NCBI GenBank assembly: GCA_000437595.1
Contig: FR899822.1
Coordinates: 1 to 10,229, forward strand
Source: Faecalibacterium sp. CAG:74
Lineage (GTDB): Bacteria > Bacillota > Clostridia > Christensenellales > Aristaeellaceae
DNA length: 10,229 nucleotides
Direction of reading: 5' to 3'
The translations under genes were made by a program, and so were the position numbers. The notes under the pieces were generated by a model. That model was not told the DNA's origin, made no database searches, and saw nothing but the letters and a program-made list of their open reading frames with translations. This document shows, in pieces, positions 1-6,824 of this stretch. Positions within the stretch are counted from its first letter, which is position 1, and every line of letters begins with the position of its first letter.

Positions 1-82
1 GTTTGCGTTGTTATTGTTCTGTATCGTTTTCAAGGTTCGTACCGGTCTCGCAGGCGGCTTTTCAGCGGCTCGCGCAACCAGC
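1..82 (-). other. Probable leader of an rRNA operon (leaves window at left edge)
   Basis: On the minus strand this stretch follows a strong promoter and contains no plausible coding region. At 26-36 it reads ACCTTGAAAAC, followed by an A/C-rich stretch of the kind commonly found just upstream of 16S rRNA genes in Firmicutes, in the leader and antitermination region. The 16S gene itself would start beyond position 1 and is not visible. The call therefore depends on the leader motif plus the promoter type; another highly expressed stable-RNA operon is the main alternative. Confidence 0.6.
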
Positions 83-88
83 TTTGTT

Positions 89-117
89 ATCTTAACACAA
101 TTTCTGTCCTGCGTCAA
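89..117 (-). promoter_or_regulatory. Strong sigma-A promoter, probably for an rRNA operon
   Basis: On the minus strand there is a -35 box TTGACG (112-117), a 17-bp spacer and a -10 box TAAGAT (89-94), each matching the consensus at 5 of 6 positions. TAAGAT is a frequent -10 variant in Firmicute rrn promoters. Transcription would start near position 82 and run left out of the window. The A-tract region immediately upstream and the leader motif downstream support an rRNA assignment. Confidence 0.7.
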
Positions 118-160
118 CCCTTTTTTCTTTTGTTTTTGGGCTTTTTTCAAGACTTTTTAG
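118..160 (-). promoter_or_regulatory. A-tract UP-element-like region upstream of the promoter
   Basis: Read on the minus strand, four A-tracts of five or six bases (154-158, 142-147, 133-137, 121-126) precede the -35 box. Their centres are about 9.5-11.5 bp apart, close to one helical turn. This is the expected arrangement of an UP element bound by the RNA polymerase alpha C-terminal domain and of intrinsically curved DNA. The rest of the gene-free stretch, 161-249, holds only short inverted repeats (see findings). Confidence 0.6.
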
Positions 161-249
161 AAAGACGAACGAATATGCCTGATTTAGCAGTCCATTGTTC
201 GTCGCTTTTGGGCGAACCTTTTCCGTCCATCATTTGCCTTTTGTCCGCC

Positions 250-293
250 AAAAGAGTAGGGGCATCCGCAGCCTTTCTCTGCCACGGATGCCC
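250..293 (-). terminator. Rho-independent terminator of the sbcDC operon
   Basis: On the minus strand, about 11 bp after the sbcC stop codon, GGGCATCCG and CGGATGCCC (260-268 and 285-293) form a perfect 9-bp stem. It is followed by a short, imperfect U-rich run (TCTTTT, 250-255). A second small inverted repeat (CTTTTG/CAAAAG, 238-254) follows directly. The U-tract is weak, but the position and stem quality fit a terminator separating sbcDC from the promoter downstream. Confidence 0.7.
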
Positions 294-303
294 GATCCGC
301 TCA

Positions 304-3300
304 TTATCGCCAAGAAATGTGGCTGCCGCGGTCGTCCTTCTTCACAATCAGCTGATTTTCAATCTCGTCCTTCAGCTCCGAAACGTGCGAAATGATGCCA
401 ATCTGCCGTTGCTTGCCCGCCATTTCCTTCAATATATTGACTGCCTCGTTGCGCGCGTTGTCGCTCAGCGAGCCAAAGCCCTCGTCGATGAACATCACAT
501 CCAGATGAATCGCCGCCGTCGCCGCCTGAATCTGGTCAGCCATACCGAGCGCCAGCGACAGCGCCGCCATAAACGACTCGCCGCCGGACAGCGTGTTGAC
601 GGAGCGTGTCTTGCCCGTTACGATGGAATACACTTCCAAGTCTAACCCCTTGTTTTTGCCCTCGCCCGCGTCCTCGACGTTAATTAGCTTCAGTTCAAAC
701 TGCCCGTTCGACATATCGCGGAAGCGCCGGTTCGCGTCGCACAGAATTTTTTCCATATAATTGCGCTGCACGAACGTCTCCAGATTCATCCGATTGCCGC
801 TTTCGGTGCCCGCCATCACGTCCGAAAGGTGCTGCGCGGTGTTTGCTGCCTTGCACGCATTCGCCAACGGTTCGCGTCCCTCGCGCAGATCTTCCAGCAC
901 CTTTTCATTGTTCAAACGCAGGTGTTTCGCGGCTTCCAGGGCATTCGATACTTCCTTAAGCGCCGATTCTGCTGCCTTGGATGCCACCTCCAACTTCGCC
1001 ATATCCGGCTTTTCCCGCCCGGCAATTGCGCTCTGTGCCATCGTGCACCGTGTCTCCGCCGTGTTTTTCTTCTGGTCAAAGTCGTTGACCTTTTTCTGCA
1101 AGCGATCAGGCTCTTCTGCATCATAGTTCGCCGTCAATGCCTGCCACTGCGCTTCATCCAGCGACTTTTCCGCCATCGTCTGCTGATACTGCTGGTTAAA
1201 TTCTTCCGCATCCGCCTGTTTCTTCGGCATTTCCGCATCCAGCTGCTGAATCCGTGCTCTACATTCTGTTTCCGTTTTCTGCGCCTGACGTTCTTTTCCC
1301 GCAGCCTGACTTGCCGCCGCTTCCGCCTTTTGCTTTGCTTCCTTCGCCTGTGTGCGCTGTGCCACCGCGTCCTCGCGCGTGCGGTACGCGCCGCCGGAAA
1401 GTTCCTTCTTATGTATATCCAACGCCGTTGCCGCTGTTGTTTTTTCATTTTCGGTGGATTTCGCCGTTTCCTGCGCGTCGGCTGCTGCCTTTTCCAGCTG
1501 TTCGCGCTTTTCCTTTGCGCCGTCGAGATTCTCCCGCACTTTCTTCAGTGCGTCCACCTTCGCCTGAACCGACTTCGACGCGCTTTGCAGCTCCGGCAGC
1601 CACGCTTGCAGCATTGCTTCTACGTCCGCCGCCGTCGCCATCGGCACATTTTCGCGGATGTTCTTCGCGTTCTCTACCAGCTTCCTTTCCGCTTCTTCAG
1701 CAGCTTTTTGCCGCTCTGTCAGCTTGACTTGCGCCGATTCCGATTCTTTTGCTTTCTCTTCCTGCGCTTTCGCCGCGTCATCCGCCGCCTTACGCCGCCG
1801 CTCCAGCTGCTCGCGGTTCAGCTGCTGATTTTCCTGCGTCAGCTGGCACGGCGCGGGATGCTCCAGTGCGCCGCAGACCGGGCAAGGCTTTCCGGGCGCA
1901 AGTTCACGCGCCAGCAAGCCCGCCTGCGCGTTGAGGAACGCCAAGCGATAATCATCATATTCATTCTGTGCCCGCTGATATTTTTGCGTTGCGCTGGCAT
2001 ACGCGTCCTTCGCCGCCGCTGCTTGCCTTGCTTTCTCCTGCACGTCTTTCTGGTTGCCGTGCAAGTCCTCCAGCGATTTCTTCAGGTCGCGATACTGCTG
2101 ATTCTGCTGCTTGCAGACCTCATAAGCGGCTTCTGCGCCCTGCAATTCCGCTTCCTGCTTCCGCCATGCGTCTTCCTGATTCTTGAAACCATCCAGTGCT
2201 TTCTTGGCTGATTCCGCATCCGCCTTCGCCTTCGTATCCGCTTCTTCCGCCTGACGCAGCGCCTTTTCCGCCTTTTCCAGCGCATCAAAGGTTTCCAGCG
2301 CCTTTTCGACCTTTGTTTCAACCTCCGCGCATTGCGTTGTTGCCGCATCCTTCGTCTTTTCCATCTGCTGATGAAGCGCCGCCGCATCCGCCGCCGTCTG
2401 CTTCAGCTGCGGAAGTTCCTGCTGCTTCGCTGCCAATTCCCGCTGTGCATCCGTCAATGCCTTCTGTGCATCCTTCATGCGCTGATACTTCGGTTCGATT
2501 GCCCACGCATCGCGGATTTTGCCAATTAGCCCGCGCTTTTCCTCGATTTCATCCGCCTGTGCCGCGCATTCTTGCAGTGCCTTTTCCGCGCTCTCCAGCT
2601 CTTCAAAGCGCTTCATCAGCGGCTGTGCGGCTTCGATTCGCTTCATGCACTCGTCGCGGTCGTTCTGCGCCGCTGTCTGCTGCTGCGCCAATTCGCCCTG
2701 CTGCAGCTGCAAGCGTGCACACACGCCGGACAGCACCTCCGCCAGCGTATCCACCTGTTCAGGCTGCAATTCTTTTGCAGTGATAACCGTGCCTTTCGCC
2801 GCTTCCAATGCCAGCGCATCTTCCTCCGGCAGTCCTTCCGTCACCGCTCTCCCCGCAAAAAAGGACATATTCGCCCGCTGGGTCTTCGCCGCGGTGTTCT
2901 TCTCCTTCGCCAGCGTTTTCAGGCGCTCGCTCAACTGATAATAGTAGTCCGTTTTCAGCAAATCGCGCAGCAGTTCCGTCTTTTCCTTGCTGCCCGCGCG
3001 CAGGAAGTCCATAAATTCACCCTGCGCAATCATCACCACTTTGCGGAACTGATCTGCCGTCAAGCCCACAATCTCTTCGATTTTGCGGTTCGTGTCCGAC
3101 AGCTTGCTCGGATACTGCGAGCCGTCCGGCATCAGCAGCTCCGCCGTCTCGCCCTCTTCCTGCTGCTTTGCACCTGTTCGCTTGGCAGGGCGGATGTGCC
3201 GCGGCGTGCGCGTAATCTTGTACGTTTCCTCCTGCCCATGCTGATGCGCCGTAAAGACAAGCGACACAACTGGCTTGTCATTCCGCACGTCCACAAACTG

Positions 3301-3501
3301 GCTCAGCAGCTCGTTTTCCTTGCCGCTGCCGTTTGTACTCACTTCGCCGTAGAGCGCGAACATCATTGCATCGAAAATGGTGGATTTGCCCGACCCCGTG
3401 TCGCCGCTGATGAGGAAGAAATCGCCGCCCTTTGGGAAGTCAATCTCCGTTTTTTCGCCGTAAGAGCCAAAGGCCTGCATCGTCAAGCGAATCGGTTTCA
3501 T
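304..3501 (-). CDS. sbcC: SbcC, SMC-like ATPase subunit of the SbcCD (Mre11-Rad50 type) nuclease
   Basis: The protein has 1065 residues, close to the usual length of about 1050. SbcC is the Rad50-type ATPase that pairs with SbcD to open hairpins and process double-strand ends. Visible landmarks in order are the Walker A motif GDTGSGKST (33-41), the Q-loop QGEFMDFL (160-167), a very long Ala/Glu/Gln/Lys-rich coiled coil, the zinc hook CPVC (Cys540, Cys543) in mid-coil, the returning coiled coil, the ABC signature LSGGES (971-976) and the Walker B motif ending in IDE (Asp1006, Glu1007). All key residues are present, so the protein should be active. The ATG at 3501 was chosen because it has a GGAGG site 7 bases upstream and gives the family-typical N-terminus MKPIRLTMQAFGSY; a longer reading to 3588 lacks support. 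The start overlaps the sbcD stop in an ATGA, which implies translational coupling. Confidence 0.97.
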   Translation of the reverse strand: MKPIRLTMQAFGSYGEKTEIDFPKGGDFFLISGDTGSGKSTIFDAMMFALYGEVSTNGSGKENELLSQFVDVRNDKPVVSLVFTAHQHGQEETYKITRTPRHIRPAKRTGAKQQEEGETAELLMPDGSQYPSKLSDTNRKIEEIVGLTADQFRKVVMIAQGEFMDFLRAGSKEKTELLRDLLKTDYYYQLSERLKTLAKEKNTAAKTQRANMSFFAGRAVTEGLPEEDALALEAAKGTVITAKELQPEQVDTLAEVLSGVCARLQLQQGELAQQQTAAQNDRDECMKRIEAAQPLMKRFEELESAEKALQECAAQADEIEEKRGLIGKIRDAWAIEPKYQRMKDAQKALTDAQRELAAKQQELPQLKQTAADAAALHQQMEKTKDAATTQCAEVETKVEKALETFDALEKAEKALRQAEEADTKAKADAESAKKALDGFKNQEDAWRKQEAELQGAEAAYEVCKQQNQQYRDLKKSLEDLHGNQKDVQEKARQAAAAKDAYASATQKYQRAQNEYDDYRLAFLNAQAGLLARELAPGKPCPVCGALEHPAPCQLTQENQQLNREQLERRRKAADDAAKAQEEKAKESESAQVKLTERQKAAEEAERKLVENAKNIRENVPMATAADVEAMLQAWLPELQSASKSVQAKVDALKKVRENLDGAKEKREQLEKAAADAQETAKSTENEKTTAATALDIHKKELSGGAYRTREDAVAQRTQAKEAKQKAEAAASQAAGKERQAQKTETECRARIQQLDAEMPKKQADAEEFNQQYQQTMAEKSLDEAQWQALTANYDAEEPDRLQKKVNDFDQKKNTAETRCTMAQSAIAGREKPDMAKLEVASKAAESALKEVSNALEAAKHLRLNNEKVLEDLREGREPLANACKAANTAQHLSDVMAGTESGNRMNLETFVQRNYMEKILCDANRRFRDMSNGQFELKLINVEDAGEGKNKGLDLEVYSIVTGKTRSVNTLSGGESFMAALSLALGMADQIQAATAAIHLDVMFIDEGFGSLSDNARNEAVNILKEMAGKQRQIGIISHVSELKDEIENQLIVKKDDRGSHISWR

Positions 3502-4652
3502 GCGTTTTCCTCCTTCATGGCGTTCATGACCTCCGTCAGCAGCGACTTTTCCTCGGCGTTCAGCCGCTCGCCTGCAAATTGCAGACACAGCTCGTAGGGG
3601 GAGAGCGTTTCCGTGCGCTCCTGCAGGGCTGCCAGCTCCACCGTTTCCTCGCGCTCGCGCCGAAGCTCCAGCAGATTCGGGTACCTCTCCCGCAGCAGTT
3701 CGCGCAGACCCACCATCTCCACCGCCTCCGCATCCGTCACGCAGATGGACACGAAATCCTCGCTCGCGCCGGACAGCAGCGCTTCCCGCGTCGCGCGCAG
3801 CTTCCGCACCTGATGGACGGGGTGCAGCGGCAAAACCGTCGTCTGCACGTCGCCTTTCGCGCCCATTTCCACCATCAAGATGCCCTTCTGCTGATTTTCC
3901 TCGCTGAGGGAGTAGGGCATCGGCGTGCCGCAGTAACGCAGCGTTTCACTGCCGACCTTCATCGGCTTGTGGATGTGCCCCAGCGCGGCATAGTCAAAAT
4001 CCGCAATCAGCGACGCGGGAATTGCATCCAGATTGCCGACCTGCTTCACCTCGTTCTCCGCGCGCTCGATGTTCTCCGCGTCGCCGCCATCGGGCAGGAA
4101 GAACTGATGGCTGACCAGCACGTTCCGCTCGTTGGGGTTCAGCGGCGACAGCGCCAGCAGACGCGAAAATGCTTCGGGATAGCTCAAATTGTCGCCGTTC
4201 TCCTTCGTCCCGGCCACAAGGCGCACCATGCCCGGCCGCACGAACGGCAGCAGGTAGAAATTCACCGCACCGAAATCGTCCGTCAGGGTGACGCGCTCGA
4301 TGGTTTCGCCCTTCTGCATGGGCGGATTGCCAATCATGTGGATGCCGCGGTCAGACAGTTCGCTGCGGAAGACATCGAGCCGCTGCGCGCTGTCGTGGTT
4401 GCCGGAAATCAGCATGATTTCGCCGTTCGGGAGCGCCGCGCGGAGCTGCGTCATGAAGTCGTCAAACAGCGCAACCGCTTCGACAGGCGGCACGGAACGA
4501 TCGTAAATATCCCCCGCGAAAACAACGGCGTCGGGCTGATACTGCCGGGTCAGCGCGACGATTTCATCAAGAATTGCCTTCTGATCTTTCAGCAGGTCAT
4601 GCTCGTAGAGCTTGATGCCCAGATGGAGGTCGGACAGGTGGAAAAAGCGCAT
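3498..4652 (-). CDS. sbcD: SbcD, Mre11-type nuclease subunit of SbcCD
   Basis: This 384-residue metallophosphoesterase nuclease is the partner of SbcC in cutting DNA hairpins and protein-blocked ends. The phosphoesterase motifs are intact: DLHLG (8-12), GDIYDR (47-52), GNHD (84-87), an SHQFF histidine motif in the middle, and GHIH (225-228). These supply the two-metal site. The C-terminal part corresponds to the capping and SbcC-binding region. The start at 4652 is favoured by AAAGGAGG seven bases upstream and by the standard opening MRFFHLSDLHLG; in-frame ATGs at 4706 and 4694 lack a good ribosome binding site. It is the first gene of a two-gene operon, with its stop overlapping the sbcC start by 4 bp. 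The 5' untranslated region is about 80 bases and includes small inverted repeats (GAAAT/ATTTC at 4668-4682). Confidence 0.97.
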   Translation of the reverse strand: MRFFHLSDLHLGIKLYEHDLLKDQKAILDEIVALTRQYQPDAVVFAGDIYDRSVPPVEAVALFDDFMTQLRAALPNGEIMLISGNHDSAQRLDVFRSELSDRGIHMIGNPPMQKGETIERVTLTDDFGAVNFYLLPFVRPGMVRLVAGTKENGDNLSYPEAFSRLLALSPLNPNERNVLVSHQFFLPDGGDAENIERAENEVKQVGNLDAIPASLIADFDYAALGHIHKPMKVGSETLRYCGTPMPYSLSEENQQKGILMVEMGAKGDVQTTVLPLHPVHQVRKLRATREALLSGASEDFVSICVTDAEAVEMVGLRELLRERYPNLLELRREREETVELAALQERTETLSPYELCLQFAGERLNAEEKSLLTEVMNAMKEENA

Positions 4653-4739
4653 AGACTGCCTCCTTTTGAAATTACGAATTTCCGCTGACGCCATGCAATT
4701 CACCATTTTTCGTGCTTGTCAGCATCTTTTTTTGTTTCC

Positions 4740-4767
4740 ATTATACAACATTACAGGAATTTGTCAA
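4740..4767 (-). promoter_or_regulatory. Perfect-consensus sigma-A promoter of sbcDC
   Basis: The minus strand reads TTGACA (4762-4767), a 16-bp spacer, then TATAAT (4740-4745), with both boxes matching the consensus exactly. The start site would lie near 4733, about 80 bases upstream of the sbcD ATG. No LexA-type CGAAC-N4-GTTCG box was seen here. Confidence 0.85.
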
Positions 4768-4796
4768 CTTCATTTTCCGTTTTGCTTTTCGTACAT

Positions 4797-4836
4797 GAAA
4801 AAGGGCTGTGAAAGAACGGTTTGTCCTTCCGCAGCC
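4797..4836 (-). terminator. Rho-independent terminator of pfkA
   Basis: About 40 bp after the pfkA stop codon the minus strand forms GGCTGCG/CACAGCC (seven pairs, one G-U). The stem extends by three further pairs after one mismatch (GAAAG side, 4810-4814, with CTTCC side, 4826-4830) and is followed by CTTTTT (4798-4803). It ends the pfkA transcript just before the sbcDC promoter. Confidence 0.85.
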
Positions 4837-4875
4837 TCTTGCGCAATTATACTATTTCCAGATAAAGCAGTATGA

Positions 4876-5946
4876 TTAGTCACCGAACGAGATGCCGATG
4901 TTCCGGGCGGTCGTAATCATCGTGTTGTCCGGCGGAACCAGCTTCGGCACGCCGGCAATGTCGGACAGCTTGTTGTGGGTGATTTCGTTGCCTTTCAGCG
5001 CCACGGTTACGCCGTACACGCCGTCGCGGATGAGTTCCGCCGCGTGCACGCCAAACTGCGTGGACAGCACGCGGTCGTAGGCGTTCGGGCTGCCGCCGCG
5101 CTGGATGTGACCCGGCACAACCGCGCGCGCTTCCACGCCCACGAGGTCGCGGAGCTGCTGCGCTACATACGCGCTGGACGAGAAATGTTCCGCCGCGCGC
5201 TTGGCTTCGCGTTCCTTCTTGCCCATCTTCGCTTCTTCGGGGGTCATTGCGCCCTCAGCCACCGCGATAATCGTGAAGCCCTTGTTGCTCTTGGCGCGGC
5301 TCTCGACGACCTTGGCAACCTTCTCGATTTTATAGGGGATTTCGGGAATCAGGATGGCATCCGCGCCGCCCGCCACGCCGGAATACAGTGTCAGCCAGCC
5401 CGCCTTGTTGCCCATGATTTCCACTACCATGCAGCGCCCATGCGACGCCGCCGTGGTGTGGATGCGGTCGATGACCTCCGTCGCAATGTCCATCGCCGTG
5501 TGGAAGCCAAACGTGAAGTCCGTGCCATAGAGGTCGTTGTCAATCGTTTTGGGCAGACCGATGACGTTCAGCCCTTCCTTGGAAAGGAGGTTCGCCGTCT
5601 TGTGCGTGCCATTGCCGCCGAGGGTGACAAGGCAGTCAAGTTTCAAATCCTTGTAGGTCTTTTTCATGGCAGCAACCTTGTCCACGTTGTCTTCGCCAAT
5701 CTTGCGCATATCGCGGAAGGGCGTGCGCGCCGTGCCAAGAATCGTGCCGCCAAGGGTCAGGATGCCGGAGAACTGGCTGCGCTTCATCTCCTGATAGTCG
5801 CCCGTGATGAGACCCCGATAGCCGTCGTGGATGCCGACAATCTCCGCGTCAAACAATTCATACGCCGCGCGGGTCACGCCGCGGATTGCCGCATTCAAGC
5901 CGGGGCAGTCGCCGCCGCTGGTCAGAATACCGATTCTTCTTTTCAT
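4876..5946 (-). CDS. pfkA: 6-phosphofructokinase, mixed-substrate group III type
   Basis: The enzyme phosphorylates fructose 6-phosphate to fructose 1,6-bisphosphate in cytosolic glycolysis. The 356-residue protein is longer than E. coli PfkA (320) and matches the group III (PFK_mixed) length class. Motifs are GILTSGGDCPGLNAAIRG (6-23), GGNGT (110-114), PKTIDND (132-138, catalytic Asp136), MGNKAG in the sugar-binding region and GHIQRGGSP (279-287). Two positions are used to predict the phosphoryl donor. Gly113 (Gly104 in E. coli) is typical of ATP enzymes, whereas Lys133 (Gly124 in E. coli) is typical of pyrophosphate enzymes, so the donor cannot be read with certainty. Asn112 replaces the usual Asp103, and MGN replaces the usual MGR. 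The start at 5946 has GAGGAGGT upstream and gives the canonical N-terminus; an in-frame TTG at 5985 lies at the predicted transcription start. It is a single-gene unit with its own promoter and terminator. Confidence 0.95.
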   Translation of the reverse strand: MKRRIGILTSGGDCPGLNAAIRGVTRAAYELFDAEIVGIHDGYRGLITGDYQEMKRSQFSGILTLGGTILGTARTPFRDMRKIGEDNVDKVAAMKKTYKDLKLDCLVTLGGNGTHKTANLLSKEGLNVIGLPKTIDNDLYGTDFTFGFHTAMDIATEVIDRIHTTAASHGRCMVVEIMGNKAGWLTLYSGVAGGADAILIPEIPYKIEKVAKVVESRAKSNKGFTIIAVAEGAMTPEEAKMGKKEREAKRAAEHFSSSAYVAQQLRDLVGVEARAVVPGHIQRGGSPNAYDRVLSTQFGVHAAELIRDGVYGVTVALKGNEITHNKLSDIAGVPKLVPPDNTMITTARNIGISFGD

Positions 5947-5989
5947 TGCCAAACCTGACCTCCTCTTGATTTTTGCTGGATTCAAGCGT

Positions 5990-6018
5990 ATTATAACATG
6001 GTTGCAGGCAAATTTCCA
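5990..6018 (-). promoter_or_regulatory. pfkA promoter with extended -10
   Basis: The minus strand carries an exact -10 box TATAAT (5990-5995) preceded by TGT, forming an extended -10 element. A weaker -35 box TGGAAA (6013-6018, 4 of 6 matches) lies 17 bp upstream. Transcription would begin near 5983, leaving a short leader of about 37 bases that holds the GAGGAGGT site. An imperfect palindrome overlaps the -35 box. Confidence 0.75.
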
Positions 6019-6040
6019 CCGTCATTTTGACGAAATTGCC
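6007..6040. repeat. Imperfect palindrome overlapping the pfkA -35 box, candidate operator
   Basis: GGCAAATTTC (6007-6016) and GAAATTGCC (6032-6040) are inverted copies apart from one extra A. Inside them GTCA (6021-6024) and TGAC (6028-6031) form a second pair of arms around TTT. The element covers the weak -35 box, so a repressor or activator site is plausible. I do not recognise it as a known operator, and it does not fit the CcpA cre consensus. Confidence 0.5.
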
Positions 6041-6053
6041 CGTTCTGTGTCTA

Positions 6054-6213
6054 GCGTGTGTTTCTAAAATGAGACCGATGCAGTTTCGAGCAGATTTTCT
6101 TGCAATTCAAGGATGAAAACCGAAGGTTTACTGGCGGTAAATCGAGGTTTGAAGACGCGGAAGTGCAAGAAAAGATGCCGAAAATGCTGCCGGGCGAATT
6201 TAGAAACACACGC
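6054..6213. repeat. 160-bp imperfect inverted repeat (foldback / MITE-like element)
   Basis: The two ends, GCGTGTGTTTCTAAA (6054-6068) and TTTAGAAACACACGC (6199-6213), are perfect 15-bp inverted copies. The symmetry continues inward about the centre near 6134. GCAG/CTGC pairs at 6080-6083 and 6187-6190, TTTTCTTGCA/TGCAAGAAAA is a perfect 10-bp pair at 6095-6104 and 6164-6173, and shorter matches (AAACC, TTTAC) lie near the tip. By eye the arms agree at roughly two thirds of positions. No target-site duplication and no credible ORF were seen. It could be a small non-autonomous mobile element or a structured 5' leader of the downstream gene. Confidence 0.75.
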
Positions 6214-6265
6214 AAATTGCGGCGTTTTTCTCCATCCATCACGCCGAAAAAGGAGGATTTTGCCC

Positions 6266-6754
6266 ATGTCGAACAAAGCGCGCGTCCTCAATCACCTGCA
6301 GGCGCTTAGCATTCCCTGCGCTGTCTACGAGCATCCCGCGGTTTTCACCATGGAGGAGTGCCTCGCGCTGCCCTACGCCGCGCCGGATGTCACCTTCTGC
6401 AAGAACATTCTCTTGTGCAACCGCCAGCAGACGGCATTCTATCTGTATGTGACCCTGCCGGACAAACCCTTCCGCACAGCGGACACAAGCAAGCTGCTGC
6501 ATTCCTCGCGGTTGTCGTTTGCGCCGCCAAAGTGCCTGCCGACGATGCTGGGGCTGGAATCAGGGAGCTTGTCGCCGCTGGGTCTGTGGTTTGACGAGGA
6601 GAAGCGGATTCAGCTGGTCTTTGACCATGATGTGAAGCGGGAAGGACGGATTGCGTTCCATCCATGCGATAATACGGCGACGGTGGTGTTTGCGCAGGAG
6701 GTTTTCTGGACGCAGGTCGTGCCGACATTGGGTCATGAACCGATTTGGCTGTAA
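6266..6754 (+). CDS. YbaK/ProX-domain aminoacyl-tRNA deacylase (PrdX/ProXp-like)
   Basis: The 162-residue protein matches the stand-alone YbaK/ProX editing family, most like the PrdX/ProXp-ala branch that removes alanine wrongly attached to tRNA-Pro. Supporting features are the central KN motif (Lys46, the expected catalytic lysine, in FCKNILL), the LGLESGSLSPLGL loop region (GxxSP type), the FHPCDNTATVVF strand and the C-terminal GHEPIWL, a hallmark of this branch. The substrate is inferred from family resemblance; related members act on other mischarged tRNAs. The ATG at 6266 is supported by AAAAAGGAGG at 6247-6256; the upstream extension encodes an unrelated Arg/Lys/Cys-rich string that falls in the inverted repeat. 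No convincing promoter was found upstream. It is divergent from pfkA and convergent with the transporter gene. Confidence 0.88.
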   Translation: MSNKARVLNHLQALSIPCAVYEHPAVFTMEECLALPYAAPDVTFCKNILLCNRQQTAFYLYVTLPDKPFRTADTSKLLHSSRLSFAPPKCLPTMLGLESGSLSPLGLWFDEEKRIQLVFDHDVKREGRIAFHPCDNTATVVFAQEVFWTQVVPTLGHEPIWL

Positions 6755-6824
6755 AGGAAGAAGAGCATGTGCCGCGGTTTGCAATGCTATGCTGCAATTG
6801 GGAACAGTCCTGATATATCCGCTT

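Noticed and set aside
829..2211. Long plus-strand reading frames opposite sbcC, and similar ones opposite sbcD and pfkA
   Set aside because: They are antisense shadows of clear coding genes, rich in Arg, Leu, Phe and Cys in low-complexity runs and without ribosome sites.
4854..4865. ATTTCCAGATAA also occurs at 9014-9025, suggesting a repeated element
   Set aside because: A 12-base match is expected by chance within 10 kb, and the flanks do not extend it.
6027..6070. Plus-strand promoter for the deacylase gene (TTGACG at 6027-6032, TAAAAT at 6065-6070)
   Set aside because: The boxes are 32 bp apart, and neither has an acceptable partner at 16-18 bp.
6779..6797. TTGCA/TGCAA hairpin between the two convergent genes as a terminator
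   Set aside because: It has only five AT-rich pairs, a 9-base loop and no U-run on either side.
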